A DNA stretch of 64,000 nt from Halodesulfovibrio aestuarii DSM 17919 = ATCC 29578 (GCF_000384815.1 NZ_ARQF01000021.1:868001-932000); one strand, 5' to 3'; numbered from the stretch's first letter, positions 42,281 to 52,790 are shown. The notes: generated from the letters alone by a model not told the origin. Numbers and translations are program-made.

Positions 42281-42318
42281 ATGCGGACTTGCCGATATTT
42301 GTTTTGTCCGCATAAAAT
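42281..42318 (+). promoter_or_regulatory. promoter and inverted repeat ahead of the S1-domain gene
   Basis: TTGCCG (42289-42294), 18-nt spacer, TAAAAT (42313-42318). An inverted repeat ATGCGGAC / GTCCGCAT (42281-42288 and 42306-42313) straddles it and could be an operator. The leader to ATG 42479 is about 155 nt long. Confidence 0.4.
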
Positions 42319-42478
42319 GAATGTTTTCAGCATAAAAACGATGTGCGTTTTTTTTTGGAGGTCTTATTTAAGTGGCGCTCTTTACGTTTTCGCACTTGTA
42401 TATAAAACAAATGAACGATATAGCGCCCAAAGCGTATTGTGCATCAACCATCTAACCCCCTCTTTCAAGGAGAACTGG

Positions 42479-43945
42479 ATGACCGGTTCCGAAGATAGCC
42501 GTCAGAACGGCACAATGGAAAATTTTGAAGAAATGCTGGAAGCCTACACAGGTGCTGACAAAGCTCTGTCTGTTGGCGATAAAGTTTCCGGCCCAATCAT
42601 CGGCATGTCCGGTGATAACCTTTTTGTCGACGTTGGAGCCAAAATCGACGGCATTGCTGATCGTGCTGAGTTCCTCGGCGAAGAAGGTGAACTTACCGTT
42701 GCTGAAGGTGATACCGTAGAACTCTACGTTACTGCTGTTAAAGCTGACGCAATCCATCTTTCTAAAGCTATCAGCGGCCCTGCTGGCGCAGCTATGCTCG
42801 AAGAAGCATTCAACGCAAAACTTCCTGTTGAAGGTAAAGTACTTGCTACCCGTAAGGGCGGCTTTGATGTTGAGGTTTCTAAACGTCGCGTATTCTGTCC
42901 AGTTAGCCAGATCGACACCAAATTTGTTGAAAATGCTGAAGAGTATGTTGGCAAAACATTCTCCTTCGCTATTATCAAATTTGAGCAGCGCGGTCGTAAC
43001 ATTGTTGTTTCCCGTCGAGCACTGCTCGAAGAGGAACAGCAGGCTGCTCGTGATGAGTTCCTCAAAAACGTTAAAGAAGGCGATCTCATTGATGTTACCA
43101 TCACCCGCCTTACTAACTTTGGCGCATTTGCAGAACTCGCAACTGGCGTTGAAGGTCTCATTCACGTTTCTGAACTGTCCTGGACTCGCATTGCTCAGGC
43201 TGACGAAGCCGTCTCCGTTGGTGACAAACTGCGCGTTAAACTGCTTGGCGTAGACACCGACAAAAAAGGCCAGCTCCGCATTTCCCTTTCTGCTAAACAG
43301 GTTCAGGAAAACCCTTGGAACCGCGTTGAGTCAGAACTTACCGCTGGTGAAGTACGCGAAGGCAAAGTTGTTCGCCTCACTCCATTCGGTGCATTTGTTG
43401 AAGTGCTTCCTGGCATTGACGGTTTGGTGCACATTTCTGAAATGTCCTACACTAAACGCGTTCACAAAGCAGAAGATGTTGTCTCTGTTGGCGACATTAT
43501 TTCTGTTAAAGTTAAGTCCATAGACTTAGCATCCCGTCGTATTTCCCTCAGCATGCGTGATGCTGAAGGCGATCCTTGGGCAGACATTGAAGAACGTTTC
43601 CCAGCCGGCGCTGAAGTTGAAGGCACCGTAGAGTCTTCCTCTGATTTCGGTCTGTTTATTAACATTGCTCCGGGCATTACCGGTCTTATGCCGAAGTCTC
43701 TGATGGCTAAAGCTGACAAAGCAGCAAACCTTGATGCTCTCAAATCAGGCGACAAGGTTGAAGTAACCATTTCACAGCTCCGCGCAGCAGAGCGTAAAGT
43801 TACTCTTGCTCCTAAAGGCGTTACAGCCTCTGAAGACAATTCCTGGAAAGCGCATCGTAAAACACAGACTGCTAAAGCAGAACCACAGAGCAACTTCGGT
43901 TCCTTAGGTTCCCTGCTGCAGGACGCGCTCAACAAGAAAAAATAA
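42479..43945 (+). CDS. multi-S1-domain RNA-binding protein (ribosomal S1-like)
   Basis: 488 residues from ATG 42479 (AAGGAG ahead). Five S1 OB-folds can be traced, starting near residues 32, 115, 202, 287 and 375. Domains 3 and 4 are closest to classical S1 ([20 protein letters not shown] and [20 protein letters not shown]). S1 proteins bind mRNA on the 30S subunit and help initiation; shorter S1-like proteins can also act in RNA stability. Canonical Proteobacterial S1 has six domains and ~560 residues, so this may be a second, specialised S1-like protein. A terminator follows. Confidence 0.85.
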   Translation: MTGSEDSRQNGTMENFEEMLEAYTGADKALSVGDKVSGPIIGMSGDNLFVDVGAKIDGIADRAEFLGEEGELTVAEGDTVELYVTAVKADAIHLSKAISGPAGAAMLEEAFNAKLPVEGKVLATRKGGFDVEVSKRRVFCPVSQIDTKFVENAEEYVGKTFSFAIIKFEQRGRNIVVSRRALLEEEQQAARDEFLKNVKEGDLIDVTITRLTNFGAFAELATGVEGLIHVSELSWTRIAQADEAVSVGDKLRVKLLGVDTDKKGQLRISLSAKQVQENPWNRVESELTAGEVREGKVVRLTPFGAFVEVLPGIDGLVHISEMSYTKRVHKAEDVVSVGDIISVKVKSIDLASRRISLSMRDAEGDPWADIEERFPAGAEVEGTVESSSDFGLFINIAPGITGLMPKSLMAKADKAANLDALKSGDKVEVTISQLRAAERKVTLAPKGVTASEDNSWKAHRKTQTAKAEPQSNFGSLGSLLQDALNKKK

Positions 43946-43967
43946 TCTGTTGATGCACATGCGAATT

Positions 43968-43999
43968 AAAAGGATCAGTTTTAACTGATCCTTTTTTTT
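43968..43999 (+). terminator. terminator of the S1-domain gene
   Basis: AAAAGGATCAGTT / AACTGATCCTTTT, loop TT, T-run. Confidence 0.9.
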
Positions 44000-44100
44000 G
44001 CCCTGATTTTGTCGGGCTCAAGGTCTTCCACTATAAAAAATAACAATCTCTTCTACTTTTTTTCGTTTACAATGGCGAAATAAATATTATTTATATGGTC

Positions 44101-44119
44101 GGTATGACCTAATCATACC
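44101..44119. promoter_or_regulatory. palindromic operator upstream of htrA
   Basis: GGTATGA / TCATACC with a 5-bp spacer, 45 nt before the htrA start and 30 nt before its ribosome-binding site (TAGGAGA). The regulator is not identifiable from this window. Confidence 0.45.
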
Positions 44120-44163
44120 ACACGGATAGAGTGCCCACCTGAGCATTTAGGAGATTTTGAATA

Positions 44164-45609
44164 ATGACTTTTCGTAACAGACTATTTTTACTTCCTATTT
44201 TTGTACTAGTTTTTACACTAACCACTCTCCCTGCTATGGCGGATTTACCTAACTTTACCAAGTTAGCAAAAGAAGCAGGTCCCGCAGTTGTTAACATCAG
44301 CACCCAAAAAACAATTACAGTCCCCCGGAAAAACCAACCGGAGATACCAAATTTTTTCGAAAATGATCCACGCTCCCCGCTGAATGACTTCTTTAAACAA
44401 TTTGAACGTTACTTCCGCAATGGTCGTCCTCGTCCCGAAACAGAGCGCTCACTCGGCTCTGGATTTATCATCTCTTCAGACGGTTTCATCGCAACTAACA
44501 ACCATGTTGTAGAAGGTGCTGATGAAATCAAAGTCAATATTCTTGATGAAAACGGAGACTATGAATCATACGATGCTAAAGTCATCGGCACAGACAAATT
44601 AACCGACCTTGCCCTCTTAAAAATTGATGCTAAGCGGGAACTCCCTACGCTTAAGCTTGCTGACTTTTCTGAAGTTGAAGTCGGGCAATGGGTGCTGGCA
44701 ATCGGCAACCCGTTCGGGTTAGACCATACCGTCACCAGCGGTATTGTCAGTGCTCTTGGTCGTAACATCAGCAACAATCCGTACGATAACTTCCTCCAGA
44801 CCGATGCCTCCATTAACCCCGGCAACTCCGGCGGCCCGCTTCTTAACCTCAAGGGGGAAGTAATCGCCATCAACACCGCCATCATCGCCCGTGGTCAGGG
44901 TATCGGTTTTGCCATCCCGAGCTCTATTGTTAAGGACATCATCAACAAGCTGAAAACCGACAAAAAAATCCGTCGCGGCTGGCTTGGTGTTTCCATCACT
45001 AATGTAGACCCTAACATGGCGCAGGCACTTGGACTTGACGAATCAGAAGGCGCATTCATTGCACAGGTCGTACAGGGACAGCCCGCCGCAGCGGCAGGCC
45101 TGCTCGAAGGCGATATCATTTTAAAAGTAAACGGTGACAAGGTTGCAGACGCGTCAGAACTTATCCGCATTGTATCCTCCCTTACACCGGGCAGTACTGC
45201 CAAATTTACAGTGTACCGCAAAGACAAGACCATTACAGTGAAGGTGAAGCTTGGCGAACGCGACTCTGAAGATCAGCAGCAAGCTCCACAAAAGGGTTCA
45301 AAACCAACAAATAGTGACATCAAAGAACTGGGGCTCACTTTAGCTCCTCTTGATGTAAAGACCGCACAAGCTCTCGGAATTAAAGACATTAAAGGTCTGT
45401 TAATTACCGATATTGCACAAGATAGCGTTGCAGCACGCGCAGAACTGCGCGCTGGTGATGTAATTCTTGAAGCAAACCTGACTCCGGTGAATTCCGTCAA
45501 AGAGTTCCTGAACATTCTCAAAACACAAGGCGAAAAACGCGGAGCTATGCTCCTCAAAGTTGTCCGCCAACAGCAAGTCATGTTTAGAACTATGACTCTG
45601 GAAAAATAA
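44164..45609 (+). CDS. HtrA/DegP-type periplasmic serine protease
   Basis: 481 residues. Signal peptide 1-26 (cleavage after PAMA). Trypsin-like domain with H114 (TNNHVV), D148 (LTDLALL) and S222 (NPGNSGGPL). Two PDZ domains (about 260-360 and 380-475). It degrades or refolds misfolded periplasmic proteins, usually as an oligomeric cage. All catalytic residues are intact. Single gene with its own palindrome upstream and a terminator; hslU follows on the same strand. Confidence 0.95.
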   Translation: MTFRNRLFLLPIFVLVFTLTTLPAMADLPNFTKLAKEAGPAVVNISTQKTITVPRKNQPEIPNFFENDPRSPLNDFFKQFERYFRNGRPRPETERSLGSGFIISSDGFIATNNHVVEGADEIKVNILDENGDYESYDAKVIGTDKLTDLALLKIDAKRELPTLKLADFSEVEVGQWVLAIGNPFGLDHTVTSGIVSALGRNISNNPYDNFLQTDASINPGNSGGPLLNLKGEVIAINTAIIARGQGIGFAIPSSIVKDIINKLKTDKKIRRGWLGVSITNVDPNMAQALGLDESEGAFIAQVVQGQPAAAAGLLEGDIILKVNGDKVADASELIRIVSSLTPGSTAKFTVYRKDKTITVKVKLGERDSEDQQQAPQKGSKPTNSDIKELGLTLAPLDVKTAQALGIKDIKGLLITDIAQDSVAARAELRAGDVILEANLTPVNSVKEFLNILKTQGEKRGAMLLKVVRQQQVMFRTMTLEK

Positions 45610-45618
45610 TTCCCTTAC

Positions 45619-45648
45619 AGAAAAGGGCACCTTCCGGTGCCCTTTTCT
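45619..45648 (+). terminator. terminator of htrA
   Basis: AGAAAAGGGCAC / GTGCCCTTTTCT with a 6-nt loop. Confidence 0.88.
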
Positions 45649-45812
45649 GCTTTATTTATCTGTAAGCTTTTCCCCCTTCCCATGTTCAGAGATAGTATGC
45701 TGCATACTCACCAGAAACAAAACAAACAGCTTCCAATTTGATATTGGCAATCAAACAGCGGCTTGGTAATATAGGCCGTTATTGTACACATACTTATCAG
45801 GAGATTATAAAC

Positions 45813-47168
45813 GTGCTTACACCACGTGAAATTGTATCCGAACTGGATAAATACATTATCGGACAGAATGGTGCTAAACGCATGGTCGCAGTTGCCATGC
45901 GCAACCGCTGGCGTCGTCAGCAAATTGATCCGTCTTTACGTGACGAGATCGCACCTAAAAATATTATCATGATGGGCCCTACCGGCGTCGGAAAAACAGA
46001 AATCGCCCGCCGTCTTGCCAAACTTTCTGCTTCTCCGTTTGTAAAAGTAGAAGCCACTAAGTTCACAGAAGTCGGGTATGTTGGACGTGACGTTGAGTCT
46101 ATGGTTCGAGACCTGATGGAACTGAGTGTTGCCCTTGTTCGTGACGAGGAAGCAACCCGCGTTCGTGCACAGGCAGAAACCAACGCAGAAGAACGCCTTC
46201 TCGACCTGCTTCTTCCGGGTTCTGCTCCAAAGCCAATGCAGGAGCCGATTACCACATTTGATACACCTGCTGCTGAAACAGATAAAGCAAGCTCAACCCG
46301 TGAGAAGATGCGGAAAATGTTCCGCGATGGTAAGCTTGACGACCGTGAAGTGGAAATGGAACTTGAAATAGCTCCTCAGGGCATTGAAGTAATGGCTATG
46401 CCGGGTATGGAAGATATGGGCGGCCAATTTAAGGATCTTTTCAGCAAAGCGTTTCCTTCCAAGAAGAAGAAAAAACGCATGAGAATTGGTGATGCATTGC
46501 CTATTCTGGTTGAAGAAGAGGCAGCCCGCCTTATAGATGAAGAAAAAGTCACAGAACTGGCAAAAGAACGTGTTGAACAATCCGGTATTATCTTCATCGA
46601 CGAAATAGACAAAGTCGCCAGCTCACAACATGGGGGCAAGGCTGCGGATATTTCCCGCGAAGGCGTACAACGAGATCTGCTTCCGATTGTTGAAGGTAGC
46701 GTTGTTAACACTAAATACGGTATGATCAAAACAGACCATATTCTGTTTATTGCCGCGGGTGCATTCCATCACTCCAAACCGGCAGATCTTATTCCGGAAC
46801 TACAGGGCCGTTTCCCGCTGCGTGCGGAATTGACTGCTCTGGGCAAAGACGAGTTCTTGCGCATTCTTAAAGAGCCTCGCAACGCCCTTACAGTTCAATA
46901 CATGGCACTTCTTGCAACAGAAGGTGTAACCATCACATTTGCAGAAGACGGTCTGGACGAAATTGCAGCCTTTGCAGAAATGACCAATCAGGAAACTGAA
47001 AATATCGGCGCACGTCGTCTTTACACTATAATGGAAAAGATTCTGAGCGATATCTCTTTTGAAGCGCCAGATCGTTCCGGTGAAGAAATTGTTATCGACC
47101 GTGCATTTGTAGAACAGCATTTAGAAGATGTTCGCGAGGATAGAGACTTAAGTCGCTACATCCTCTAA
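45813..47168 (+). CDS. hslU: HslU, ATPase subunit of the HslUV protease
   Basis: 451 residues from GTG 45813 (AGGAG nine nt ahead), giving the family start [17 protein letters not shown]. Walker A GPTGVGKT (55-62), an intermediate I-domain (about 110-240), Walker B IIFIDEID, sensor region [11 protein letters not shown] and the C-terminal [10 protein letters not shown] tail that docks into HslV. It unfolds substrates for the HslV peptidase. hslV is not adjacent here, unlike the hslVU operon of many bacteria. argB follows after 42 nt. Confidence 0.96.
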   Translation: MLTPREIVSELDKYIIGQNGAKRMVAVAMRNRWRRQQIDPSLRDEIAPKNIIMMGPTGVGKTEIARRLAKLSASPFVKVEATKFTEVGYVGRDVESMVRDLMELSVALVRDEEATRVRAQAETNAEERLLDLLLPGSAPKPMQEPITTFDTPAAETDKASSTREKMRKMFRDGKLDDREVEMELEIAPQGIEVMAMPGMEDMGGQFKDLFSKAFPSKKKKKRMRIGDALPILVEEEAARLIDEEKVTELAKERVEQSGIIFIDEIDKVASSQHGGKAADISREGVQRDLLPIVEGSVVNTKYGMIKTDHILFIAAGAFHHSKPADLIPELQGRFPLRAELTALGKDEFLRILKEPRNALTVQYMALLATEGVTITFAEDGLDEIAAFAEMTNQETENIGARRLYTIMEKILSDISFEAPDRSGEEIVIDRAFVEQHLEDVREDRDLSRYIL

Positions 47169-47210
47169 TATACCCGCGGGGCGCCACTCCGCAGCACAGG
47201 AACTACGTAC

Positions 47211-48104
47211 ATGAAAGACTACGCTAAAGCACAGCTTACATCACGCATTCTAATTGAATCTCTTCCGTACATTAAAAAGTTTCATGGTGAAATTGTGGTC
47301 ATCAAATATGGTGGTCACGCAATGAAAGACGAAGAGCTTGGTCGTGCATTTGCCCAGAACATTGCTCTTTTAAAATACGTGGGATTGAAACCGGTAATCG
47401 TACACGGCGGCGGTCCTCAAATTGGCAAAATGCTTGACGCTCTCAACATCACCAGCCAGTTCCGCGAAGGACACCGAGTTACTGACGACGAGACCATGGA
47501 CGTTGTAGAAATGGTGCTCGTTGGCAAAGTAAACAAAGAGATTGTAAACAAACTGAACCTCGCTGACTGCAAAGCTGTCGGGCTTTCCGGCAAAGACGGT
47601 ACTCTTCTTCGCGCCCGCAAATACAAAATGCAAGTAAACAGCCACAACAAGACACCTGAGATCATTGATCTTGGCAAAGTGGGTGAAGTAATCGGTGTAG
47701 AAGCAGGACTGTTAACCGGTCTGCTTTCAGAAGGGTACACACCGGTTATCGCGCCAGTGGGTGTAGATACAGAAGGTAATACTTACAACATCAACGCAGA
47801 CTCCGTAGCAGGTGCGGTTGCAGGCGCATTGCGCGCGAAAAGACTTCTGCTGCTTACTGACGTTGCAGGTATCCTCGATGCAGATAAAAAACTTCTCGAA
47901 GAATTGACCATTAAAGAAACTCTCGAGCTCTTCGATGATGGAACTCTTCAGGGCGGCATGATTCCGAAAGTTAAGTGTTGCCTTGACGCCATTGGGAATG
48001 GCGTGGGACGAGCGACTATCCTTGATGGCCGTGTAGAAAACTCCGTGCTGCTGGAGCTCTTTACAAACAGCGGCATCGGTACACAGATTCTCGGAAACAA
48101 CTAA
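47211..48104 (+). CDS. argB: acetylglutamate kinase
   Basis: 297 residues. ATP- and substrate-binding motifs of the amino-acid kinase fold: VIKYGGHAM (Lys), VHGGGPQI, and the C-terminal [13 protein letters not shown] with [11 protein letters not shown]. It phosphorylates N-acetylglutamate, the second step of arginine synthesis, in the cytoplasm. It carries the N-terminal helix ([14 protein letters not shown]) typical of arginine-inhibited, hexameric NAGKs, so feedback inhibition is likely. The gene lies 42 nt after hslU and may share its transcript. Confidence 0.95.
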   Translation: MKDYAKAQLTSRILIESLPYIKKFHGEIVVIKYGGHAMKDEELGRAFAQNIALLKYVGLKPVIVHGGGPQIGKMLDALNITSQFREGHRVTDDETMDVVEMVLVGKVNKEIVNKLNLADCKAVGLSGKDGTLLRARKYKMQVNSHNKTPEIIDLGKVGEVIGVEAGLLTGLLSEGYTPVIAPVGVDTEGNTYNINADSVAGAVAGALRAKRLLLLTDVAGILDADKKLLEELTIKETLELFDDGTLQGGMIPKVKCCLDAIGNGVGRATILDGRVENSVLLELFTNSGIGTQILGNN

Positions 48105-48292
48105 AAAACAGTCCTTTACAAGTACGCAAACAGATGGAGTTCGGCCAATAGAGACCGAACCTCTATCAGGTAATCTCAGCCGGCTAAGGGCATCCCTTGC
48201 ATCTTCGCAAGACAGCTTCCCTTTTCCAGCAATTACCGAGATTGCCATGCGCTCTAAAAATAGGTTTCGAACAACCTAACTATTTATTACTA
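48105..48292. other. structured intergenic region after argB
   Basis: No gene. GTTCGG / CCGAAC arms (about 48139-48163) and a wider GGTAATCTC / GAGATTGCC pairing (about 48165-48244) suggest a folded 3' untranslated region or small RNA. No known family was recognised. Confidence 0.35.
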
Positions 48293-48330
48293 AACAAAAA
48301 GCGTGGACTAACAAGCCCACGCTTTTTGTT
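48293..48330. terminator. terminator between argB and the convergent NTF2-like gene
   Basis: AACAAAAAGCGTGG / CCACGCTTTTTGTT with a 10-nt loop. Works in both directions. Confidence 0.88.
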
Positions 48331-48365
48331 TTTGAATCCCTCTGTAATTCTATACTACAGCGATG

Positions 48366-48857
48366 TTACTCGCTCATATTACATTTTCCTTTTTTCTCAA
48401 CCAGTTCACGGGCTTTTTCAAGAATATCCCGCGTACCTTTTTCACTTTCAAAATTAAATTGAAGACTGCTTACCTTCCAGCCGTCCGCAGTATAGCGGCA
48501 ACCGAAGATATAGCGTCCTTTTCCTTCCCAGATATGCTCATGCAAAAAATATGTTGCCGTAGCATCGGCTTTTACAGTGGCGTCCTGTCCTTTCAACTCC
48601 ACCATAATATTCTCCAGTTTATGCCGAGTTGCGTCAAACCCGCACAACGATTCTTTCCAGTGATGAATAAGCTCCTTAGGCGTTGCATCATACGGCTCCC
48701 CGCCAAGCAGTGATGTGTAATCCACTGCTACTTTCTCCGTAAAAAGCGTCTCAAGCGAACTGAATAATCTCAAATCCGGCAGCACTCCCATACTTTCTAC
48801 AAGAGTCTCAATGAGTGCTTTATCCGTCTTTTCCCTGCGCTCTATATACGTAAGCAT
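48366..48857 (-). CDS. NTF2/SnoaL-like protein
   Basis: 163 residues from ATG 48857 (GGAAAGG five nt ahead). The layout of a first helix (TDKALIETLVESMGVLPDL), a VDYTSLLGGEPY segment, then strands (TVKADATATYFLHEH, GRYIFGCRYTADGWKVSSLQ) matches the SnoaL/NTF2-like fold, a cone-shaped pocket used by isomerases, dehydratases and binding proteins. The C-terminus is helical and charged. The substrate is unknown. Single gene. Confidence 0.7.
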   Translation of the reverse strand: MLTYIERREKTDKALIETLVESMGVLPDLRLFSSLETLFTEKVAVDYTSLLGGEPYDATPKELIHHWKESLCGFDATRHKLENIMVELKGQDATVKADATATYFLHEHIWEGKGRYIFGCRYTADGWKVSSLQFNFESEKGTRDILEKARELVEKKGKCNMSE

Positions 48858-49001
48858 ACGCACCTTTCCTTACTTTATGTACTATGACTGTTCAGCATTT
48901 GAATAAAGGTCACGTCCAGTATAGCCAAAATGAAACCGGAAAGGATGGATATCTTAGCCGCAATAACGACCTTATGCCCCCTCATAAAAGCTTCACACAA
49001 T

Positions 49002-49039
49002 AAAATAGCTGCCTATCCAGTACGGAGGGCAGCTATTTT
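49002..49039 (-). terminator. terminator of the korAB operon
   Basis: AAAATAGCTGCC / GGCAGCTATTTT with a 14-nt loop, ~50 nt past the korB stop. Confidence 0.85.
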
Positions 49040-49085
49040 ATTATCAGAATTATGAACATCCCGCAGCAATCGCGGAGGGATAGAC

Positions 49086-49937
49086 TTAGGAGTATTTTTT
49101 TACGACCGACTCGAATGCGGCACTGTCAACTTCCCCTGTACCGATCGGGTACACAAGTTTTTTCGCCAGATGACCACCGTAGGCTGGACGGTTATTGGTA
49201 TACAGCACTCCTATAGGGATCTGTTCATCAAGCTCATTGGCTTTTTGAATTGCAGCATTCCAGTTTGTGGAATCATAATCTTCACCAAGTTCGTAACAAC
49301 GCTTTTTGTACCAACCGAACGTGTTCACCTTATTAAAAGAAACACACGGCTGGAACACATCTACAAGGGCAAACCCCGGATGCGCAATGGCAGCTTTCAG
49401 TGTTTCTACAAGATGCGGAACATTGCCGGAGAAAGAACGGGCTACAAAGTTTGCACGCATGGCAATGGCAACTTCTACCGGATTAAACGGCGCATTTGTT
49501 ACACCGAAAGGTTGTGCCTTTGTAATTTGGCCTTCCTTCGTTGTCGGGCTTGCCTGCCCTTTTGTGAGCCCGTACACCTGATTATCATGAACGAGGGCTA
49601 CCATGTCCACGTTTCGCCTGATAGCAGCAAGGAAATGATTACCACCCTCACCATATGTACATCCGTCACCGCTCGTTGCAATGACTGTCAACTCCGGATT
49701 AATAATCTTTATCGCCTGCGCCGAAGATAAAGCCCTACCGTGCAGCCCGTTAAATCCGTTGGCAGTTATGTAGTGCGGCACCTTTGCAGCCTGACCTATT
49801 CCAGATACAATTGCAGCCTGATACGGTGCAATATCCAGTTCAGCCAAAGTCTGTTTCAAGGCTTTTAAAATATCAAAATTGCCACAGCCGGGACACCATG
49901 CTTCGCTATACTGACCATATTCATTAATATCGCGCAT
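49086..49937 (-). CDS. korB: 2-oxoacid:ferredoxin oxidoreductase, beta subunit (KorB-like)
   Basis: 283 residues. TPP-binding pattern [18 protein letters not shown] and [12 protein letters not shown], with cluster Cys in WCPGCG (C15, C18). This subunit holds TPP and the proximal [4Fe-4S] cluster and splits 2-oxoacids such as 2-oxoglutarate or pyruvate with CoA and ferredoxin. It is 6 nt downstream of the alpha gene. The substrate cannot be told by reading: two-subunit enzymes of this type are annotated both as Kor and Por, and the homologous D. vulgaris genes, as I recall, as porAB. Confidence 0.9.
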   Translation of the reverse strand: MRDINEYGQYSEAWCPGCGNFDILKALKQTLAELDIAPYQAAIVSGIGQAAKVPHYITANGFNGLHGRALSSAQAIKIINPELTVIATSGDGCTYGEGGNHFLAAIRRNVDMVALVHDNQVYGLTKGQASPTTKEGQITKAQPFGVTNAPFNPVEVAIAMRANFVARSFSGNVPHLVETLKAAIAHPGFALVDVFQPCVSFNKVNTFGWYKKRCYELGEDYDSTNWNAAIQKANELDEQIPIGVLYTNNRPAYGGHLAKKLVYPIGTGEVDSAAFESVVKKYS

Positions 49938-49943
49938 AATGCC

Positions 49944-51632
49944 TTACTCCTCGTACATCTTATGGACAATATAGCCAGCGGTTAAAGGTCGCCCGTCGTA
50001 CCGGCTGATATTTTTTTCAATAGGGATGCATGTAAGACCTTTTAACAGCCATGCAAACTGACCAAATGCGTTACCTTCAATACACACGCGTTCTTTGGCG
50101 TTCTCCAAATAATGTATAAACTGTGTCACATCCAGCGGGTATACTTGCGAGAAACAAAGCACTGCGACATTTTCACCGTGTTCTATTCTGCTCTCTGCCG
50201 CTTCACGCACTGCCCCTTCAGAAGACCCCCAGCATATAAGTAATTTATCCGGCTTGCTGTTTCCATAATAACGAGGCGGAATAACGTCCTTACGGATGCT
50301 GGATTCTTTCAGCAACATTTTTTTAACCATCGAATTACGCAGAGCCTTATCTTCTGTAATATTGCCACGTTCGTTGTGCGCGTGGCTGTCTGCCAGAACA
50401 GTTGTTTTACCAATTCCCGGAATTCGCCGTGGAGAAATACCGTCAGGAGTTAACGCGTACCGCTGATACGATGCGGGTTCTGTGTCTGAGTAATCAGGTC
50501 TATGTACCTGCCCCAAACTATGTAAGTCGTATGTCTCCAAACTCTGCAACGCATCTGCAAGGAACTGATCCGTTAAGAGAATCACTGGAGTCTGATACCG
50601 TTCTGCAAAACTGACAGCGCGGTGCCCCATTTCAAAACATTCTTCAATAGTGCTTGGAGCCAAAACTATACGCGGAAACTCTCCATGCCCGCCGAACATA
50701 GAAAATAACAAGTCTCCCTGTTCAGTACGGGTAGGCAGACCCGTTGCAGGCCCGGGACGCTGAGCCAGAACAATCACAACGGGCTGTTCCATAACACCTG
50801 CAAGACTTATAGCTTCCGTCATAAGAGCGAACCCGCCGCCCGATGTTGGAACCAGAGAGGCTGCCCCCGCATACGACGCACCGAGTGCCATATTAATTGC
50901 GGCGATTTCATCTTCAACCTGTTCAACAACCACACCCATTTCTTCTGAATGATTAATAAGAGTCTGGGCTACGGATGAACCCGGGGTCATTGGATAAAAT
51001 GCACAAAATTTAACTCCGGCGGCCATTGCACCCAGCGCAATACTGTTATTGCCGTTAACAAGAATGCGTTCCGGATGTGCATACATTTTAGGCAATTGTG
51101 AACACTTGTCAGAGTGCGCCACACTCCATTCATATGCACTAGTAAGCACTGCAATGTTCTCTTGAACAATTTCCTCACCTTTTGACGCAAAACGCTCGGA
51201 CAACAGCTGTTCAGGTAATGCCCGTTCCAACCCAAGCAAAGAACATAATACGCCTAAGGCAACTATATTTTCATATCGAGGGTTAGAAGAAAGTTTGTCG
51301 AAAGGAATCCTCACACACTGCTTGTGCACAGCATCCAGCTTATCACTTAAAATAATGGTTCCACCCTCATGCAGCATATCGGAATGCAGGGTGGTGGCAT
51401 CCTGATCAAATGCAAACAAAATATCATAATTATCTGCAGACGCATAACGGGGCAGATCACTTATGCGAAGCCTGAAGGAATTATGACCGCCACGAATACG
51501 GGACATATAATGCTGTGTTGCAAATATTTCATATCCCGCACGGGTTAAAATTTTACTCAGCAACTCGCCAACAGTCACCAGCCCTTGACCAGCTGCCCCA
51601 GCGATTATTATCGTTCTATCTAATGTGGGCAC
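49944..51632 (-). CDS. korA: 2-oxoacid:ferredoxin oxidoreductase, gamma-alpha fusion subunit (KorA-like)
   Basis: 562 residues from GTG 51632 (GGAGG ahead). The gamma domain (about 1-180: AGAAGQGLVTVGELL and THYMSRIRGGHNS-like motif) is fused to the alpha domain (about 190-560: GNNSIALGAMAAGVKF, YPMTPGSS, PTSGGGFALM). Together with KorB it forms an alpha2beta2-type enzyme. No delta ferredoxin subunit is in the window. Ferritin follows upstream on the same strand but is separated by a terminator. Confidence 0.9.
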   Translation of the reverse strand: MPTLDRTIIIAGAAGQGLVTVGELLSKILTRAGYEIFATQHYMSRIRGGHNSFRLRISDLPRYASADNYDILFAFDQDATTLHSDMLHEGGTIILSDKLDAVHKQCVRIPFDKLSSNPRYENIVALGVLCSLLGLERALPEQLLSERFASKGEEIVQENIAVLTSAYEWSVAHSDKCSQLPKMYAHPERILVNGNNSIALGAMAAGVKFCAFYPMTPGSSVAQTLINHSEEMGVVVEQVEDEIAAINMALGASYAGAASLVPTSGGGFALMTEAISLAGVMEQPVVIVLAQRPGPATGLPTRTEQGDLLFSMFGGHGEFPRIVLAPSTIEECFEMGHRAVSFAERYQTPVILLTDQFLADALQSLETYDLHSLGQVHRPDYSDTEPASYQRYALTPDGISPRRIPGIGKTTVLADSHAHNERGNITEDKALRNSMVKKMLLKESSIRKDVIPPRYYGNSKPDKLLICWGSSEGAVREAAESRIEHGENVAVLCFSQVYPLDVTQFIHYLENAKERVCIEGNAFGQFAWLLKGLTCIPIEKNISRYDGRPLTAGYIVHKMYEE

Positions 51633-51749
51633 AGAACCTCCAATACAGAAACAAACTGAGATTGTAGAGAATGTAAATTACACGATAACAGAGAACTCTA
51701 TTTGTTAAAAGATACATTTTCTTTAATCACTTAGTTCAGGCATAAAAAA

Positions 51750-51781
51750 ATCCCCGCATATCAGAAGTGATATGCGGGGAT
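51750..51781 (-). terminator. terminator of the ferritin gene
   Basis: Perfect 14-bp stem ATCCCCGCATATCA / TGATATGCGGGGAT, GAAG loop, T-run on the minus strand. Confidence 0.92.
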
Positions 51782-51798
51782 CATATATTATTGTTCAC

Positions 51799-52308
51799 TT
51801 ATTTTGCTACAGGCGGAGTAAACACGCGCTGGCCAAGCTCAGCATCAAGCATAAGCATCCCCTGTCCTTCACCGCCGATCATTTTGAGTTTGCCGAGAAC
51901 ATCATTAACGGTATCTTCTTCTTCAACCTGCTCAGAAACAAACCACTGCAAGAAAATGTTGGTAGCGTGGTCCCGTTCATCGATAGCAAGGTTAACAAGA
52001 TCGTTAATACGGGATGTAACATGCTGTTCGTGTTTAAGAGTTTCTTCAAACACATTGATGGTATTAGCCCAATCATGTTCCGGGGCTTCAATTGGCTGAA
52101 GAACTACACGACCGCCACGTTCGTTGATGTAATCATAAAATTTGGTAGCATGAAAAAGTTCTTCCTGAGCCTGTGCACGCATCCACTGTGCAAAACCACC
52201 CATGCCTTTATCTGCAAAGTATGCGGACATGGAGAGGTACAGGTAGCTGGAGAACATTTCCCATTTCACTTGATCATTTAAAGCTTGATTCATTTTTTCA
52301 GACAACAT
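51799..52308 (-). CDS. ftn: ferritin (FtnA-type)
   Basis: 169 residues, normal length. The four-helix ferritin signature is visible: E17 and Y24 region (WEMFSSYLYLSMSAYF), EELFHATKFYDYINERGG with E49/E50 and H53, and the EEEDTVNDVLGKL helix with E93-E129 type ligands. It stores iron as ferric mineral and detoxifies Fe(II) and peroxide. A heme-type bacterioferritin Met ligand is not obvious, so classical ferritin. It lies upstream of korAB but has its own terminator. Confidence 0.93.
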   Translation of the reverse strand: MLSEKMNQALNDQVKWEMFSSYLYLSMSAYFADKGMGGFAQWMRAQAQEELFHATKFYDYINERGGRVVLQPIEAPEHDWANTINVFEETLKHEQHVTSRINDLVNLAIDERDHATNIFLQWFVSEQVEEEDTVNDVLGKLKMIGGEGQGMLMLDAELGQRVFTPPVAK

Positions 52309-52583
52309 CAGAATTCTCCTTATCGTAACTGGAAGTACAGAATATCATGTTTTGATGAATCAGTCTTGTTGTGCAATGCAGATCTGTCATCAAAATTATT
52401 AAAAGAACTAGTTGGCATGTTGCGTTACAAAAAGCAACAAACGAAGCATATTGTAGTTACATTCACAATAAGCCACCACATAAGTCAATTGCAGTTGAAA
52501 AAATTATGCGTTATCAGCGTGGTTCGCAAACAACAATTAATTATTCAGACTAAGGTACACCTTGAGTCTGATAAGGAGTAAAT

Positions 52584-52790
52584 ATGTGGGGTTCTAGCTG
52601 GAAGCGAAGTGCAGAGACAACTATTCCATGCAAAAAATGCAAAAAGCCGCTTACCGTAAAACGCAGCTGCCAGCATGTATACATGGAATGCCCCCATTGT
52701 GGCGAAAAAAGCGACATTGCAGCCTACCTGCGGGAAATGGATGACGCTTTAGAAGCTTTTATGGAAGGCGTATACTGCGATAGGATCTAA
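52584..52790 (+). CDS. small zinc-ribbon protein
   Basis: 68 residues with AAGGAG before ATG. Two CxxC pairs, CKKC (16-19) and CPHC (36-39), make a zinc ribbon; the rest is a C-terminal helix (YLREMDDALEAFMEG). Similar small proteins are common in delta-proteobacteria but uncharacterised. Its last 4 nt overlap the end of the PAPS-reductase-family gene tail to tail. Confidence 0.75.
   Translation: MWGSSWKRSAETTIPCKKCKKPLTVKRSCQHVYMECPHCGEKSDIAAYLREMDDALEAFMEGVYCDRI

Noticed and set aside
47727-48248. 173-codon minus-strand ORF over argB end
   Set aside because: Mostly antisense to argB, which has clear family motifs.
52285-52581. 98-codon ORF upstream of the zinc-ribbon gene
   Set aside because: Starts inside the ferritin gene on the other strand and has no ribosome-binding site or pattern.
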